Below, piece by piece: positions 56,758-64,000 of a stretch of DNA of 64,000 nt. Position 1 is the first letter of the stretch. Every line of letters starts with the position of its first letter. Origin of the DNA: Candidatus Rokuibacteriota bacterium (lineage in GTDB: Bacteria; Methylomirabilota; Methylomirabilia; Rokubacteriales; CSP1-6); the NCBI GenBank assembly GCA_016184365.1, contig JACPCW010000076.1, positions 1-64,000 of the forward strand, given 5' to 3'. Under the pieces are notes generated by a model. That model had not been told where the DNA came from, ran no database searches, and was given only the letters and a program-made list of their open reading frames with translations. Made by a program: the position numbers and the translations under genes.

Positions 56758-59700
56758 ATGGAAGGGCGAACCGAGGACCGCGTGGAAGTCCGGACCCAGG
56801 CCATCGGCCGCGAGCTCTTCGCGCGCGTCACCGGGGAGCGGCAGGCCTTCTTCAAGAGCGACCGCTGGGCCGGCGCCCTGTTCGAGTGGGCGCTCGGCAT
56901 GGACGACGCGAAGCTGCAGCTCTTCCGCTTCGTCGACGTGCTGCCGGCGCTCGTCGACGACGCGGAAGTCGCGCGCCATCTCCGCGAATACTTCGCGGGC
57001 CGCCCGGTGCCGTTCGCCCAGCTCGTGCGCGTGGGCCTCGGCGTGTCGCGCGCCGGCTGGGTCGGCGAAAAGATCGTCGGCGTCGTGCTGCGCCAGACGG
57101 TGCGCCAGCTCGCGCGCCACTTCATCGCCGGCACGACGTTCGACGAAGTCGTGCAGAGCGCCCGCGCCGCCCGCGAGCGGGGGCAGGCGTTCACCATCGA
57201 CGTCCTCGGCGAAGCGTGCGTGAGCGAGGAAGAGGCCGCCTCCTACCAGCGCCGGTACCTGGAGCTCATCGACCGGCTCGGCGTGGAAGCGCGCCGCTGG
57301 CCGGCCCGTCCCGCGCTCGACACCGCACCATGGGGCACCGTGCCGCGCGTGAACGTCTCGGTGAAGCTGTCGGCGCTCTACCCGTATCTCGACCCGATCG
57401 ATCCCGACACGTCGGCCGCCATGGTGAAGGCGCGTCTGCGTCCCATTCTGAGATCCGCCGCGCGGCAGGACGCGCACATCCAGATCGACATGGAAGACCA
57501 CCGGCTGGCCGACCTGACGCTCCGGATCTTCATGGAGCTCGCGGACGAGCCGGAATTCCGCGCGAGCCGCAACGTCGGCCTCGTGCTGCAGGCGTACCTG
57601 CGCGACACCGAGGCGGACGCGCGCCGCGTGGTCGACTGGGCGCGCCGCCGCGGCACGCCGATCAGCGTGCGGCTCGTGAAAGGCGCGTACTGGGACTACG
57701 AGACGGCGCGGGCCCGGCTCGAGCACTGGCCGGTCCCCGTCTGGGAAGACAAGGCGGCGACCGACGCCGCGTACGAGCGGATCGCGCGGCTGCTGATGGA
57801 CGCGTCCGACGCGATCGACCTCGCCGTCGGCAGCCACAACGTCCGGTCGATCGCGCGCGCCCTCGCCGTGCGCGAAGCGATCGGTCTCGACCGGCATGCG
57901 ATCGAGTTCCAGACGCTCTACGGGATGGCCACGCCGCTGGCTCGCGCGCTGACCGAGCGGGGCGAGCGCGTGCGGGTGTACATGCCGTTCGGCGAGCTGA
58001 TTCCCGGCATGGCGTACCTCGTGCGGCGTCTGCTGGAGAACACGTCCCAGGAGTCGTTCTTGCGCCGCGGATTCCTCGAGCACGAGCCGATCGAGGTGCT
58101 GCTGGCGCGACCGTTGAATGTCGGGGGCCCCGACATGGCCCCCGACACCCCCCACGCTCGGACGCGGCCCGGGGGACCCGGGCCGCGCCTCGACTCGCGG
58201 GAGTCCGCGTCGCCCGGTTCGGGCTTCCTCAGCGAGCCTGCGGCCGACTTCACGCTGGACGACGAGCGCGCCCGCTTCCAGGCCGGGCTGGCGACGGTCC
58301 GGTCGCAGCTCGGCGCGCGGTTTCCGCTGGTGATCGGCGGCGAGCGCGTCGCGACCACCGCCGAGCTCGTCTCGCGCAACCCGTCGCGCCCGGCGGAGAT
58401 CGTCGGCCGGGCCGCGTCGGCGAGCGGCGAAGACGTCGATCGCGCCGTGGCGGCGGCCGAGCGCGCGTTTCCCGGGTGGAACGCGCTCGGCGCCGCGAAG
58501 CGCAGCGAGATCCTCGCGCGCGCGTCCGGGCTCATGCGCGACCGGCGCTACGAGCTCGCGGCGTGGATCGTCTACGAGGCGGGCAAGCCGTGGCGCGAAG
58601 CCGACGGCGACGTCGCGGAGGCGATCGATTTCATCGAGTACTACCGCCGCGAGGCCGAGCCGCTGATGGCCCCGATGCGCCTCGGCGATCTCCGCGGCGA
58701 GGTGAACGACTACCTGCGCGAGCCGCGCGGCGTCGTCGGCGTGATCGCGCCGTGGAATTTCCCGCTCGCGATCCTGACGGGCATGACGTCGGCGGCGCTC
58801 GCCACGGGCAACACCGTGCTCATGAAGCCGGCCGAGCAGACGCCGGTCATCGCGGCGAAGCTCATGGAGATCTTCGAAGGCGCCGGCGTGCCGCCCGGAG
58901 TCGTGAACTACGTGCCCGGGGTCGGCGAGGTCGCGGGCGAGCGGATGGTGACGCACGCGGGGGTGCGCATGATCGTGTTCACCGGATCCGTGGACGTCGG
59001 CACGCGCATCTACGCCGCGGCGGGGCAGCACGTGAAGGGCGCCCGCCATCTCAAGCGCGTCGTCGCCGAGATGGGCGGCAAGAACGCGATCATCGTCGAC
59101 GAGGACGCGGACCTCGACGAGGCGGTGCAGGGAGTCCTCGCGTCCGCGTTCGGCTATGCGGGACAGAAATGCTCGGCGTGCGCGCGCGTGATCGTGGTGG
59201 GTCGCGTCTTCGAGCGTCTCGTCGAGCGGCTGGTCGAGGCCGCCCGCACGCTGCCGATGGGCGCCGCCGACGATCCCGGCACCGTCGTCGGCCCGGTGAT
59301 CGACGCCGAGTCGCGCGAGCGGATCCTCGGTTACATCGAGATCGGCAAGCGCGTGGCGCGGCCGGTGCTCGTGCGCGAGCTGCCGCCGGTGCTCGCCGCG
59401 CTGGGCGGCTGGTACGTGCCGCCGGCGATCTTCGCCGACGTGCCGCCGACCTCGCCGCTCGCGCAGGAGGAAATCTTCGGGCCGGTGCTCGCGGTCCTTC
59501 CCGCGAAGACGTTCGACGAAGCCGTCGCGCTCGCCGTGAACGTGGACTTCGCCCTGACCGGCGGCATCTTCTCCCGCAGCCCGGCGCGTCTGGCCGCCGC
59601 GCGGGAGCAGTTCCGTGTCGGCAACCTCTACATCAACCGCGGCATCACGGGTGCGAAGGTCGCGCGCCAGCCGTTCGGCGGCCGGCAGATGTCGGGCATC

Positions 59701-59808
59701 GGCTACCAGGCCGGCGGCCCCGACTACCTGCTGCAGTTCGTCGAGGGCCGCGTGGTGACCGAGAACACGCTGCGCCGAGGATTCGCCTCGGACGAGCTCG
59801 CACGGTAA
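56758..59808 (+). CDS. putA: bifunctional proline dehydrogenase / delta-1-pyrroline-5-carboxylate dehydrogenase carrying an in-frame palindromic element
   Basis: 1016 residues. PRODH barrel (about 40-450): VSVKLSALYPYLDP, IDMEDHRLADLT, VRLVKGAYWDYETA, FQTLYGMA. P5C dehydrogenase (about 500-1010): VIAPWNFPLAILTGM, VFTGSVDVGTRI, the catalytic Glu in AEMGGKNAIIVD, catalytic Cys in GYAGQKCSACAR, EEIFGPVLAV. No N-terminal DNA-binding domain. Residues ~454-480 (GGPDMAPDTPHARTRPGGPG) are encoded by a complete palindromic element in the interdomain linker. Confidence 0.96.
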   Translation: MEGRTEDRVEVRTQAIGRELFARVTGERQAFFKSDRWAGALFEWALGMDDAKLQLFRFVDVLPALVDDAEVARHLREYFAGRPVPFAQLVRVGLGVSRAGWVGEKIVGVVLRQTVRQLARHFIAGTTFDEVVQSARAARERGQAFTIDVLGEACVSEEEAASYQRRYLELIDRLGVEARRWPARPALDTAPWGTVPRVNVSVKLSALYPYLDPIDPDTSAAMVKARLRPILRSAARQDAHIQIDMEDHRLADLTLRIFMELADEPEFRASRNVGLVLQAYLRDTEADARRVVDWARRRGTPISVRLVKGAYWDYETARARLEHWPVPVWEDKAATDAAYERIARLLMDASDAIDLAVGSHNVRSIARALAVREAIGLDRHAIEFQTLYGMATPLARALTERGERVRVYMPFGELIPGMAYLVRRLLENTSQESFLRRGFLEHEPIEVLLARPLNVGGPDMAPDTPHARTRPGGPGPRLDSRESASPGSGFLSEPAADFTLDDERARFQAGLATVRSQLGARFPLVIGGERVATTAELVSRNPSRPAEIVGRAASASGEDVDRAVAAAERAFPGWNALGAAKRSEILARASGLMRDRRYELAAWIVYEAGKPWREADGDVAEAIDFIEYYRREAEPLMAPMRLGDLRGEVNDYLREPRGVVGVIAPWNFPLAILTGMTSAALATGNTVLMKPAEQTPVIAAKLMEIFEGAGVPPGVVNYVPGVGEVAGERMVTHAGVRMIVFTGSVDVGTRIYAAAGQHVKGARHLKRVVAEMGGKNAIIVDEDADLDEAVQGVLASAFGYAGQKCSACARVIVVGRVFERLVERLVEAARTLPMGAADDPGTVVGPVIDAESRERILGYIEIGKRVARPVLVRELPPVLAALGGWYVPPAIFADVPPTSPLAQEEIFGPVLAVLPAKTFDEAVALAVNVDFALTGGIFSRSPARLAAAREQFRVGNLYINRGITGAKVARQPFGGRQMSGIGYQAGGPDYLLQFVEGRVVTENTLRRGFASDELAR
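58122..58193 (-). repeat. palindromic element copy 9, inside putA
   Basis: Complete element in frame in putA, oriented opposite to the gene. The GGGGGCC hairpin comes first on the gene strand, then CGGCCCGGGGGACCCGGGCCG. It adds about 24 codons without a stop between the two enzyme domains. Confidence 0.92.
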
Positions 59809-59818
59809 GATCCGCACC

Positions 59819-60088
59819 GTGATCTCGGCTGCGCGCGAGACACTGCGCGCGGTGCTCGCCATGGCGCGCGCGACGGCGCACGAGATCTTCAATCTGCTGA
59901 CGCCGCTGATGGGCCGGCTGGCGCTGCTGCTGCAGCGCGCGCCGGACCCCGAGACACGACGGCTGCTCGAATCCGCGCTCCGCAGCAGCGAATCGATTCA
60001 GCGCATCGTCGAGAAGATGACGCAGATCACCGGGGTCGATCACGCGCCCCGCGCCGCCGACCCGCCCGACCGCTCCGGCCTCCGCTGA
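59819..60088 (+). CDS. orphan histidine kinase DHp-like protein
   Basis: 89 residues from GTG, 10 bp after putA. It consists of a single dimerisation/phosphotransfer-like helix pair: AMARATAHEIFNLLTPLMG (His21 followed by Glu, as in HisKA H-boxes), then RLALLLQRAPDPETRRLLES and SSESIQRIVEKMTQITG. There is no ATPase domain. It might be a phosphotransfer relay, a dominant partner, or a remnant. Confidence 0.65.
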   Translation: MISAARETLRAVLAMARATAHEIFNLLTPLMGRLALLLQRAPDPETRRLLESALRSSESIQRIVEKMTQITGVDHAPRAADPPDRSGLR

Positions 60089-60098
60089 CGCGATCGCG

Positions 60099-60122
60099 GC
60101 CGGCCACCGACACGTGGCCGGC
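60099..60122. terminator. hairpin after the DHp-like gene
   Basis: Arms GCCGGCCAC and GTGGCCGGC (9 bp, perfect) with a 6-nt loop, 10 bp past the stop of the DHp ORF. No T-run. Confidence 0.5.
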
Positions 60123-60255
60123 GAATCCGCCGTCGACGACCAGACCTGGCCTGTCACGCACGACGCGGCGGGTGATGCGCGACGTGCGCCCCTTCAACCA
60201 TTCGGCGAGCGCGTCCTGCCGTCGAGCGCGAACGGGTGTGTCGGCCCGCCGGCGC

Positions 60256-61212
60256 TCACAGGCACGTGTGGTCGGTGGCGTGCCCGCGCAGCGCTTCCAT
60301 CCCGGCCAGCATGCGCGGCAGATCGAGCGGCGAGTCCGGCTGGCCCTGGAATTCCGCGTAGCACCGCATCACGTTCGGCAGCACGCGGTCGGCGTCGCTC
60401 CACGCGCGGAACGGGCCGAGCTTGATGTCGCGCGCCGCTTCCTCCGGCGACAGTCCGGCATCGAAGCGCTTCTTCGCTTCGCGCCGAACGAGCACGAGGT
60501 AGTCGCGCACGTACCGCGCCTCCTGTTTGGTGCCGATGGCGCCGTGGCCGGGCACCAGGATGTCGGCGTCGAAGTCGAGGAGCCGATCGAGCGCCTTGAT
60601 CCAGTGGCCGACATGGCCCTGAAAAGCGAGCGGCGTCACGTAGTGGAAGCAGAGGTCGCCGGTGAAGAGGATCTTCTCCTTCGGCAGATACACGACGCTG
60701 TCGCCGATCGTGTGCGCCGGCGTTCCCGGATGCCACAGCTGGATCTCGCGGTCGCCGTCGTAGAGCACCATCCGGTCCTGGAACGTCACGGTCGGCAACA
60801 CGACCCGCAGTTTCGGAAATTCGGCGGCGAAGCGCGGCATGAATCGCTGGAGCAGCGGGACGGGCGGGAAGCCCGGCTCGAGCGCGCCGCGCGCCTTGTC
60901 GGTCGCGATGATCTGCGCCGTCTTGAAGAACGCGTTGCCGCCGGTGTGATCGAGGTGATGGTGCGTGTTGATGAGCTTCGCGACCGGCTTCGTCGTCACC
61001 TTCTTGATCGCGGCGACGAGCCGGCGCGTCATCGACGGCACCATCAGCGCGTCGACGGCGACGGCGCCGTCGCGGCCGACGATGAGCCCCGCGTTCGCGA
61101 TGCCCGTGTCGCCCCGTGGATCGACGCCGGACGACTGCACGTACGCGAAGACCCCGGGGCCGACTTCGAGCAGCCCGTTCTTCCAGGTCTTCGGCACGAC
61201 GTGGCTGGCCAT
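60256..61212 (-). CDS. MBL-fold metallo-hydrolase
   Basis: 318 residues. Metal site NTHHHLDHTGG (HxHxDH), a further His in PGTPAHTIGDSV, Asp in LFTGDLCFHYV and final His in LVPGHGAIG, giving a complete dizinc MBL core (about residues 45-270). Resembles the quinoprotein-relay / MBL hydrolases of unknown substrate. ATG 61212 chosen: GAGGA 7-8 bp upstream; a TTG at 61299 would add a weak signal-like peptide. Confidence 0.88.
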   Translation of the reverse strand: MASHVVPKTWKNGLLEVGPGVFAYVQSSGVDPRGDTGIANAGLIVGRDGAVAVDALMVPSMTRRLVAAIKKVTTKPVAKLINTHHHLDHTGGNAFFKTAQIIATDKARGALEPGFPPVPLLQRFMPRFAAEFPKLRVVLPTVTFQDRMVLYDGDREIQLWHPGTPAHTIGDSVVYLPKEKILFTGDLCFHYVTPLAFQGHVGHWIKALDRLLDFDADILVPGHGAIGTKQEARYVRDYLVLVRREAKKRFDAGLSPEEAARDIKLGPFRAWSDADRVLPNVMRCYAEFQGQPDSPLDLPRMLAGMEALRGHATDHTCL

Positions 61213-61332
61213 CGCGGGTCCTCGTTGCGGCGAGATCGGGCGCGCGGCGAACGCGACGGCGCCCGCGGCGACGATGGACCGCACCGCGGGCGCTGTCAAG
61301 CGTGCGGGCGCCGGAGCTCCCGCCGTGAACGA

Positions 61333-61527
61333 CTACGTCATCGACGGCTGGGCGTGGGTGGCCGCTCCGGCGGCGAGCCGACGCCCGAGCCGGATGAGCG
61401 CGTGGCCGAGCCTGACGTTCAGCGGCGGGCGGAGATCCGCGATCAGTCGCTGCCGCGCGGCCTCGGCGCGCGCCTCGTCGAGACGCTGCGCGGCGACCAT
61501 CCCCATGAGGTCGTGATCTAGGCACAT
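61333..61527 (-). CDS. small basic helical protein
   Basis: 64 residues. The ATG overlaps the stop region of the upstream membrane gene and has AGGAGG about 10 bp ahead. Composition is helical and Arg/Leu-rich (RQRLIADLRPPLNVRLGHAL, IRLGRRLAAG). Function unknown; the paired arrangement with the membrane protein suggests a joint role. Confidence 0.6.
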   Translation of the reverse strand: MCLDHDLMGMVAAQRLDEARAEAARQRLIADLRPPLNVRLGHALIRLGRRLAAGAATHAQPSMT

Positions 61528-61850
61528 GCCCGGTGCTCCTCCTGCGGCGTCAGCACGATGTCCGTCGGGCGCGCCGTCGCGAGCGCGCTGTGCGCGATCC
61601 CGACGACGGCCGCGACGAGCTCCGGTCGCTCGAACGGCACCGGAATCGTCAGGCGCCACGGCCCCCACGCGCGCGGGGCGACCGTCGGCGCGACGACCGC
61701 GCCGAGCCGGCGGTGAATCGCGTCGGTCACTTCGATCTGGCGCGCGCGTGCTTCCGCCTGCCGCCGGTCCCGCCACGCGGCGAGCGCGAGCACGGCGAAG
61801 ACGGCGATCACCGGCAACGAGGCGAGCACGACTCCTTGAAGTAACAGCAT
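61518..61850 (-). CDS. small membrane-anchored protein
   Basis: 110 residues. One N-terminal transmembrane helix (LLQGVVLASLPVIAVFAVLA), then a charged linker (WRDRRQAEARARQ) and a ~65-residue soluble domain with a beta pattern (WGPWRLTIPVPFERPELVAAV). AGGAGGA precedes the ATG. No known family. Confidence 0.68.
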   Translation of the reverse strand: MLLLQGVVLASLPVIAVFAVLALAAWRDRRQAEARARQIEVTDAIHRRLGAVVAPTVAPRAWGPWRLTIPVPFERPELVAAVVGIAHSALATARPTDIVLTPQEEHRACA

Positions 61851-61892
61851 CGCGTGTTCCTCCTGACGGTGAGACCCCGCGAGCGCTCCGCC

Positions 61893-61907
61893 GTGAAAAC
61901 GTTTCAC
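61893..61907. promoter_or_regulatory. putative operator palindrome
   Basis: GTGAAA, 3 bp, TTTCAC: perfect 6-bp arms 43 bp upstream of the ATG at 61850, in an AT-richer patch. It may be an operator or part of an alternative-sigma promoter. Confidence 0.35.
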
Positions 61908-61978
61908 CGATGAGGCGACGCGACGCGACGCGGAGAACGCGGCCAATGACCCGGGAGGTAGCTGAACGCAGCAGATCC

Positions 61979-62048
61979 GAGGAGCGCCACGGGTTCCCCG
62001 GGGCGCTCCGAGCGTTGGGGGTCCGGGGGCCATTTCGGGGCCCCCCAG
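61979..62048 (+). repeat. palindromic element copy 10
   Basis: GAGGAGCGCC, CACGGGTTCCCCGGGG hairpin, GCGCTCCGAGCGTT, GGGGGCC-ATTTCGG-GGCCCCC. It ends 3 bp beyond the stop of the anti-sigma/Ogt fusion gene. Confidence 0.92.
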
Positions 62049-62050
62049 TT

Positions 62051-63013
62051 CTATAAATCCGGGTGCAGATCGGGCCGGCAGGTCGTGCACGGGTCGAGCC
62101 CGAGCGCTTCGGCGTGCTCGCGGGTGCCGAAGAGCGTGAGCTCGGCGAGCGACCGGCGCGCGATCGAGCCGCACGTCGGCAGGCAGTATTCGGTCTCGCC
62201 GCGCATCAGGTGGTACATCGCCTCGCGTGCGATCTCCGGATCGCCCTGCGCGCGTCGCGTGCTCACACCTTCCACGGACAGCAGCTGCTCCTTCAGACCG
62301 AGCTTGCTGCCGGCATATCCGACGAGCGCGCCGGAGCTGCCGACCACCCGATGGCAGGGCACGACGATCGGCAGCGGATTCCAGCGAAGCGCCTGCGCCA
62401 CCGCGCGCGCGGCGCTCGGACGACCGAGCTCGCGCGCGACGCCGGCGTACGACGTCACCGCGCCGTAGGGAATGTGCGCGGCCGTCGACAGCACGAGGCG
62501 GTCGAACTCGCCGCGGGCCAGGCGGAAATCGAGCGGCCAGTCGAGCCGCTTCCGCCGCCCCTCGAGGTACTCCATGAGCTCGCGATAGAGCCGCTCCAGC
62601 TCACCGCCGTCTTCGACGGGATCGACGTTCTTCGCGCGCGCGAGTCGCGACGCCGCGATCGTCCGCGCATGACCGAGATACTCGACGAGCGTCACGCCGT
62701 CGGCGGAGCGCGCGATCAGGAGATTGCCGAGCGGCGACGGGAAGATGCGGTACGCCACGCGGCGTCGCTCGAGATCGGCCAGACGGCAGGCGAGCGTGCG
62801 CCGCGATCGTGCTTCATCGCCCCCGGCCGGGTGGCTCTTGAGCCCCTCGACGACGCCTTCGATCTGGCGGTACCGCGTGAACTCGTCACGGCACGGCGGG
62901 CACCGGCGGACGTGCTCGCCCACACGTTCAGCCGCCGCCGCGCCGGCTTCACCGATGGCGGCCGCGACGAGGTCGGGCTCGAGATCGCGGCAGATCGGGT
63001 GCTTTCCGGTCAT
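62051..63013 (-). CDS. anti-sigma zinc finger / O6-alkylguanine-DNA alkyltransferase / Ada-type zinc domain fusion
   Basis: 320 residues in three parts. Residues ~5-55: putative anti-sigma zinc finger, H34-x3-C38-x2-C41 with an upstream Cys8. Residues ~85-245: Ogt/MGMT, with IPYGAVTSYAGVARELG, RAVAQALRWNPLPIVVPCHR (acceptor Cys220) and GYAGSKLGLKEQLLSVEG. Residues ~268-315: C277-x3-C281-x27-C309-x2-C312 with RPD, matching the Ada N-terminal zinc site (C-x3-C-x26-C-x2-C) but placed at the C-terminus. The ATG overlaps the sigma factor TGA, as anti-sigma genes usually do. Likely an alkylation-sensing anti-sigma factor (inference). Confidence 0.85.
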   Translation of the reverse strand: MTGKHPICRDLEPDLVAAAIGEAGAAAAERVGEHVRRCPPCRDEFTRYRQIEGVVEGLKSHPAGGDEARSRRTLACRLADLERRRVAYRIFPSPLGNLLIARSADGVTLVEYLGHARTIAASRLARAKNVDPVEDGGELERLYRELMEYLEGRRKRLDWPLDFRLARGEFDRLVLSTAAHIPYGAVTSYAGVARELGRPSAARAVAQALRWNPLPIVVPCHRVVGSSGALVGYAGSKLGLKEQLLSVEGVSTRRAQGDPEIAREAMYHLMRGETEYCLPTCGSIARRSLAELTLFGTREHAEALGLDPCTTCRPDLHPDL

Positions 63014-63540
63014 CGCGGGACCTCCGGGACAGCGGTCAGCTCGCGGCCGTCGAGGCCGTGCCGGATCTTGCGAAGCGCCTGGAAGACGTGCGCGCGCGCG
63101 CTGTCCGCCGAGCAGCCGAGCGCGCCGCCGATCGCGTCGTATTCGAGCTCGTGGACCTTGCGCAGCACGAAGGCGCTGCGCTGCTTGAGCGGCAGCGTCG
63201 CGACGACCGACTCGACGAGCGTGAGCGCCTCGGACGCCGAGGCGGCGCCGTCGGGACGATCGGGTCCGGCCTCGCGCGTTGACGCCTTCACGGTGTCGTG
63301 GGCCCTCGTGCGGCGCTTTTCGCCGCGGAAATGGTTACGCATCACATTGGTCGCGATCGTGAAGAGCCACGCCCGTACGTTCGCTCCCTCGGGGAGCGCC
63401 TTCCAGCTTCGATACGCGCGCAAGAACGTCTCCTGGGCCAGGTCGTCGGCGATGGCCGAGCCGCGGGTGAGCCGCCCGAGATACCGATGGATCTCGCGGT
63501 GATGCGCCTCGACGATCCCCTCGAACGGCGCCTCTCCCAT
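63010..63540 (-). CDS. ECF-family RNA polymerase sigma factor
   Basis: 176 residues. Sigma-2 region: HREIHRYLGRLTRGSAIADDL with AQETFLRAYRSW, then RAWLFTIATNVMRNHFR. Sigma-4 region: LPLKQRSAFVLRKVHELEYD and ALGCSADSARAHVFQALRKI. ATG 63540 gives the usual ECF N-terminus. The downstream gene is a coupled anti-sigma fusion. It would direct transcription of a small regulon, possibly alkylation repair. No clear auto-promoter is visible in the 41 bp upstream. Confidence 0.94.
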   Translation of the reverse strand: MGEAPFEGIVEAHHREIHRYLGRLTRGSAIADDLAQETFLRAYRSWKALPEGANVRAWLFTIATNVMRNHFRGEKRRTRAHDTVKASTREAGPDRPDGAASASEALTLVESVVATLPLKQRSAFVLRKVHELEYDAIGGALGCSADSARAHVFQALRKIRHGLDGRELTAVPEVPR

Positions 63541-63581
63541 GTGCTCGTGTGACCCCGCAGCCCGGCTGGTGTGAAAGGAAA

Positions 63582-64000
63582 CTAGAAGTAGTGATCGAGG
63601 GGTTGCGGGGGGTGCGCGAACTTCCGGGCCTTCGAATGGGAAACGCCCAGTCCGACGAGGCTTTCCGCCATCTTCACCGCGACCGCCACCGGATCGAGGA
63701 CCGGCACGCCGGCGAGCTTCGAGAGGTCCTGGTCGTAGCCGCAGAGCCCCGCGCACGCCAGGATCACGACCTCGGCGCGGTCTTCGTCGACGATCTTGCG
63801 GATCTCGGCGGAGAGCTCCCGGAGCGTGCGGGCGCGGTCCGTGACGCACTCCTCGACGTTGATGTCGATGGCCCGCACCGAGGCGCACTTGGCGTCGAAG
63901 CCGTAGTACCGCACCAGGTCTTCCTGGTACGGGATGAACTGCTTCAGCATCGTCAGCGTCGTGAACCGGTGGCCGAGCAGACACGCGACGGCCATCGACG
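63582..64000 (-). CDS. Asp/Glu/hydantoin racemase family protein, 5' end beyond window
   Basis: About 139 residues, C-terminal part of a ~230-residue protein; the frame is open to the window edge. ATG-like residues at 63995 are internal: MAVACLLGHRFTTLTML is a mid-protein motif. The second catalytic Cys is in VVILACAGLCGYDQDL. Members racemise hydantoins, aspartate or glutamate. It ends 41 bp before the sigma factor on the same strand and may be cotranscribed with it. Confidence 0.88.
   Translation of the reverse strand, partial: SMAVACLLGHRFTTLTMLKQFIPYQEDLVRYYGFDAKCASVRAIDINVEECVTDRARTLRELSAEIRKIVDEDRAEVVILACAGLCGYDQDLSKLAGVPVLDPVAVAVKMAESLVGLGVSHSKARKFAHPPQPLDHYF

Noticed and set aside
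61213-61299. Longer MBL protein from TTG 61299 with a signal peptide
   Set aside because: The region lacks a good signal sequence and the ATG at 61212 has a better ribosome binding site.

Overview
The window is 64 kb of very GC-rich, gene-dense chromosome with long operons, ATGA/GTGA overlaps and mostly AGGAGG-type ribosome binding sites. The gene set (TAT-exported NMT1/THI5-type ABC importer, form-II aerobic CO/xanthine dehydrogenase-like trio, ergothioneine genes, triple PCP_red protein, a DUF222/HNH remnant, degenerate PriA, sigma-54 activator) suggests an uncultured soil or subsurface bacterium of the Rokubacteria / Methylomirabilota kind. That placement is inference; no rRNA or tRNA gene is visible to test it.

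Layout. 1-5.1 kb: a sigma-54 activator (cut by the left edge) is divergent from a perfect -24/-12 promoter that precedes a lipoprotein, a B12-binding radical SAM enzyme, a membrane protein, an acyl carrier protein and a ketoacyl-ACP synthase broken by an internal deletion. 5.1-13.5 kb: MreB, a molybdenum hydroxylase operon (large, FAD and 2Fe-2S subunits), an OmpA-like lipoprotein and an orphan YcaO protein ending in the cyclodehydratase-type tail PHPFP. 13.5-18.5 kb: rnhB, rplS, trmD, rimM, rpsP, ffh, rpe. 18.5-20.7 kb: a triple PCP_red protein and a patch of gene debris, including an HNH-endonuclease start and a permease-TPR chimera. 20.6-29.8 kb: one long housekeeping operon from a clear sigma-70 promoter: yicC, remA, gmk, rpoZ, coaBC, udg (interrupted by a mini-intein), a PriA-like gene, def, fmt, rsmB. 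29.9-33.6 kb: ABC importer operon and two small exported or membrane proteins. 33.8-38.8 kb: response regulator, decarboxylating dehydrogenase, lipoprotein, alanine dehydrogenase, zinc-ribbon protein and P-loop protein. 38.8-47.8 kb: a complete pyrimidine operon, pyrR-B-C-carA-orf-carB-pyrF-pyrE, with a promoter and a PyrR-binding leader. 47.8-56.7 kb: hybrid histidine kinase, amidohydrolase, alcohol dehydrogenase, egtB-egtD, DUF917/hydantoinase-like protein. 56.7-64 kb: PutA, an orphan DHp protein, an MBL hydrolase, small proteins, an ECF sigma factor with a remarkable anti-sigma/Ogt/Ada fusion, and a racemase cut by the right edge.

Three things stand out. (1) A ~72-bp double-hairpin repeat occurs ten times. 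Seven copies lie 2-8 bp beyond a stop codon, one is part of a tandem duplication, and two sit in frame inside genes (pyrF and putA), much as Rickettsia palindromic elements do. (2) An ECF sigma factor is translationally coupled to a protein joining an anti-sigma zinc finger, an O6-alkylguanine-DNA alkyltransferase and an Ada-type C-x3-C-x27-C-x2-C domain, which suggests an anti-sigma factor that senses DNA alkylation directly. (3) A 146-residue intein without endonuclease interrupts uracil-DNA glycosylase exactly at an iron-sulfur ligand cysteine, which also serves as the splicing +1 nucleophile.
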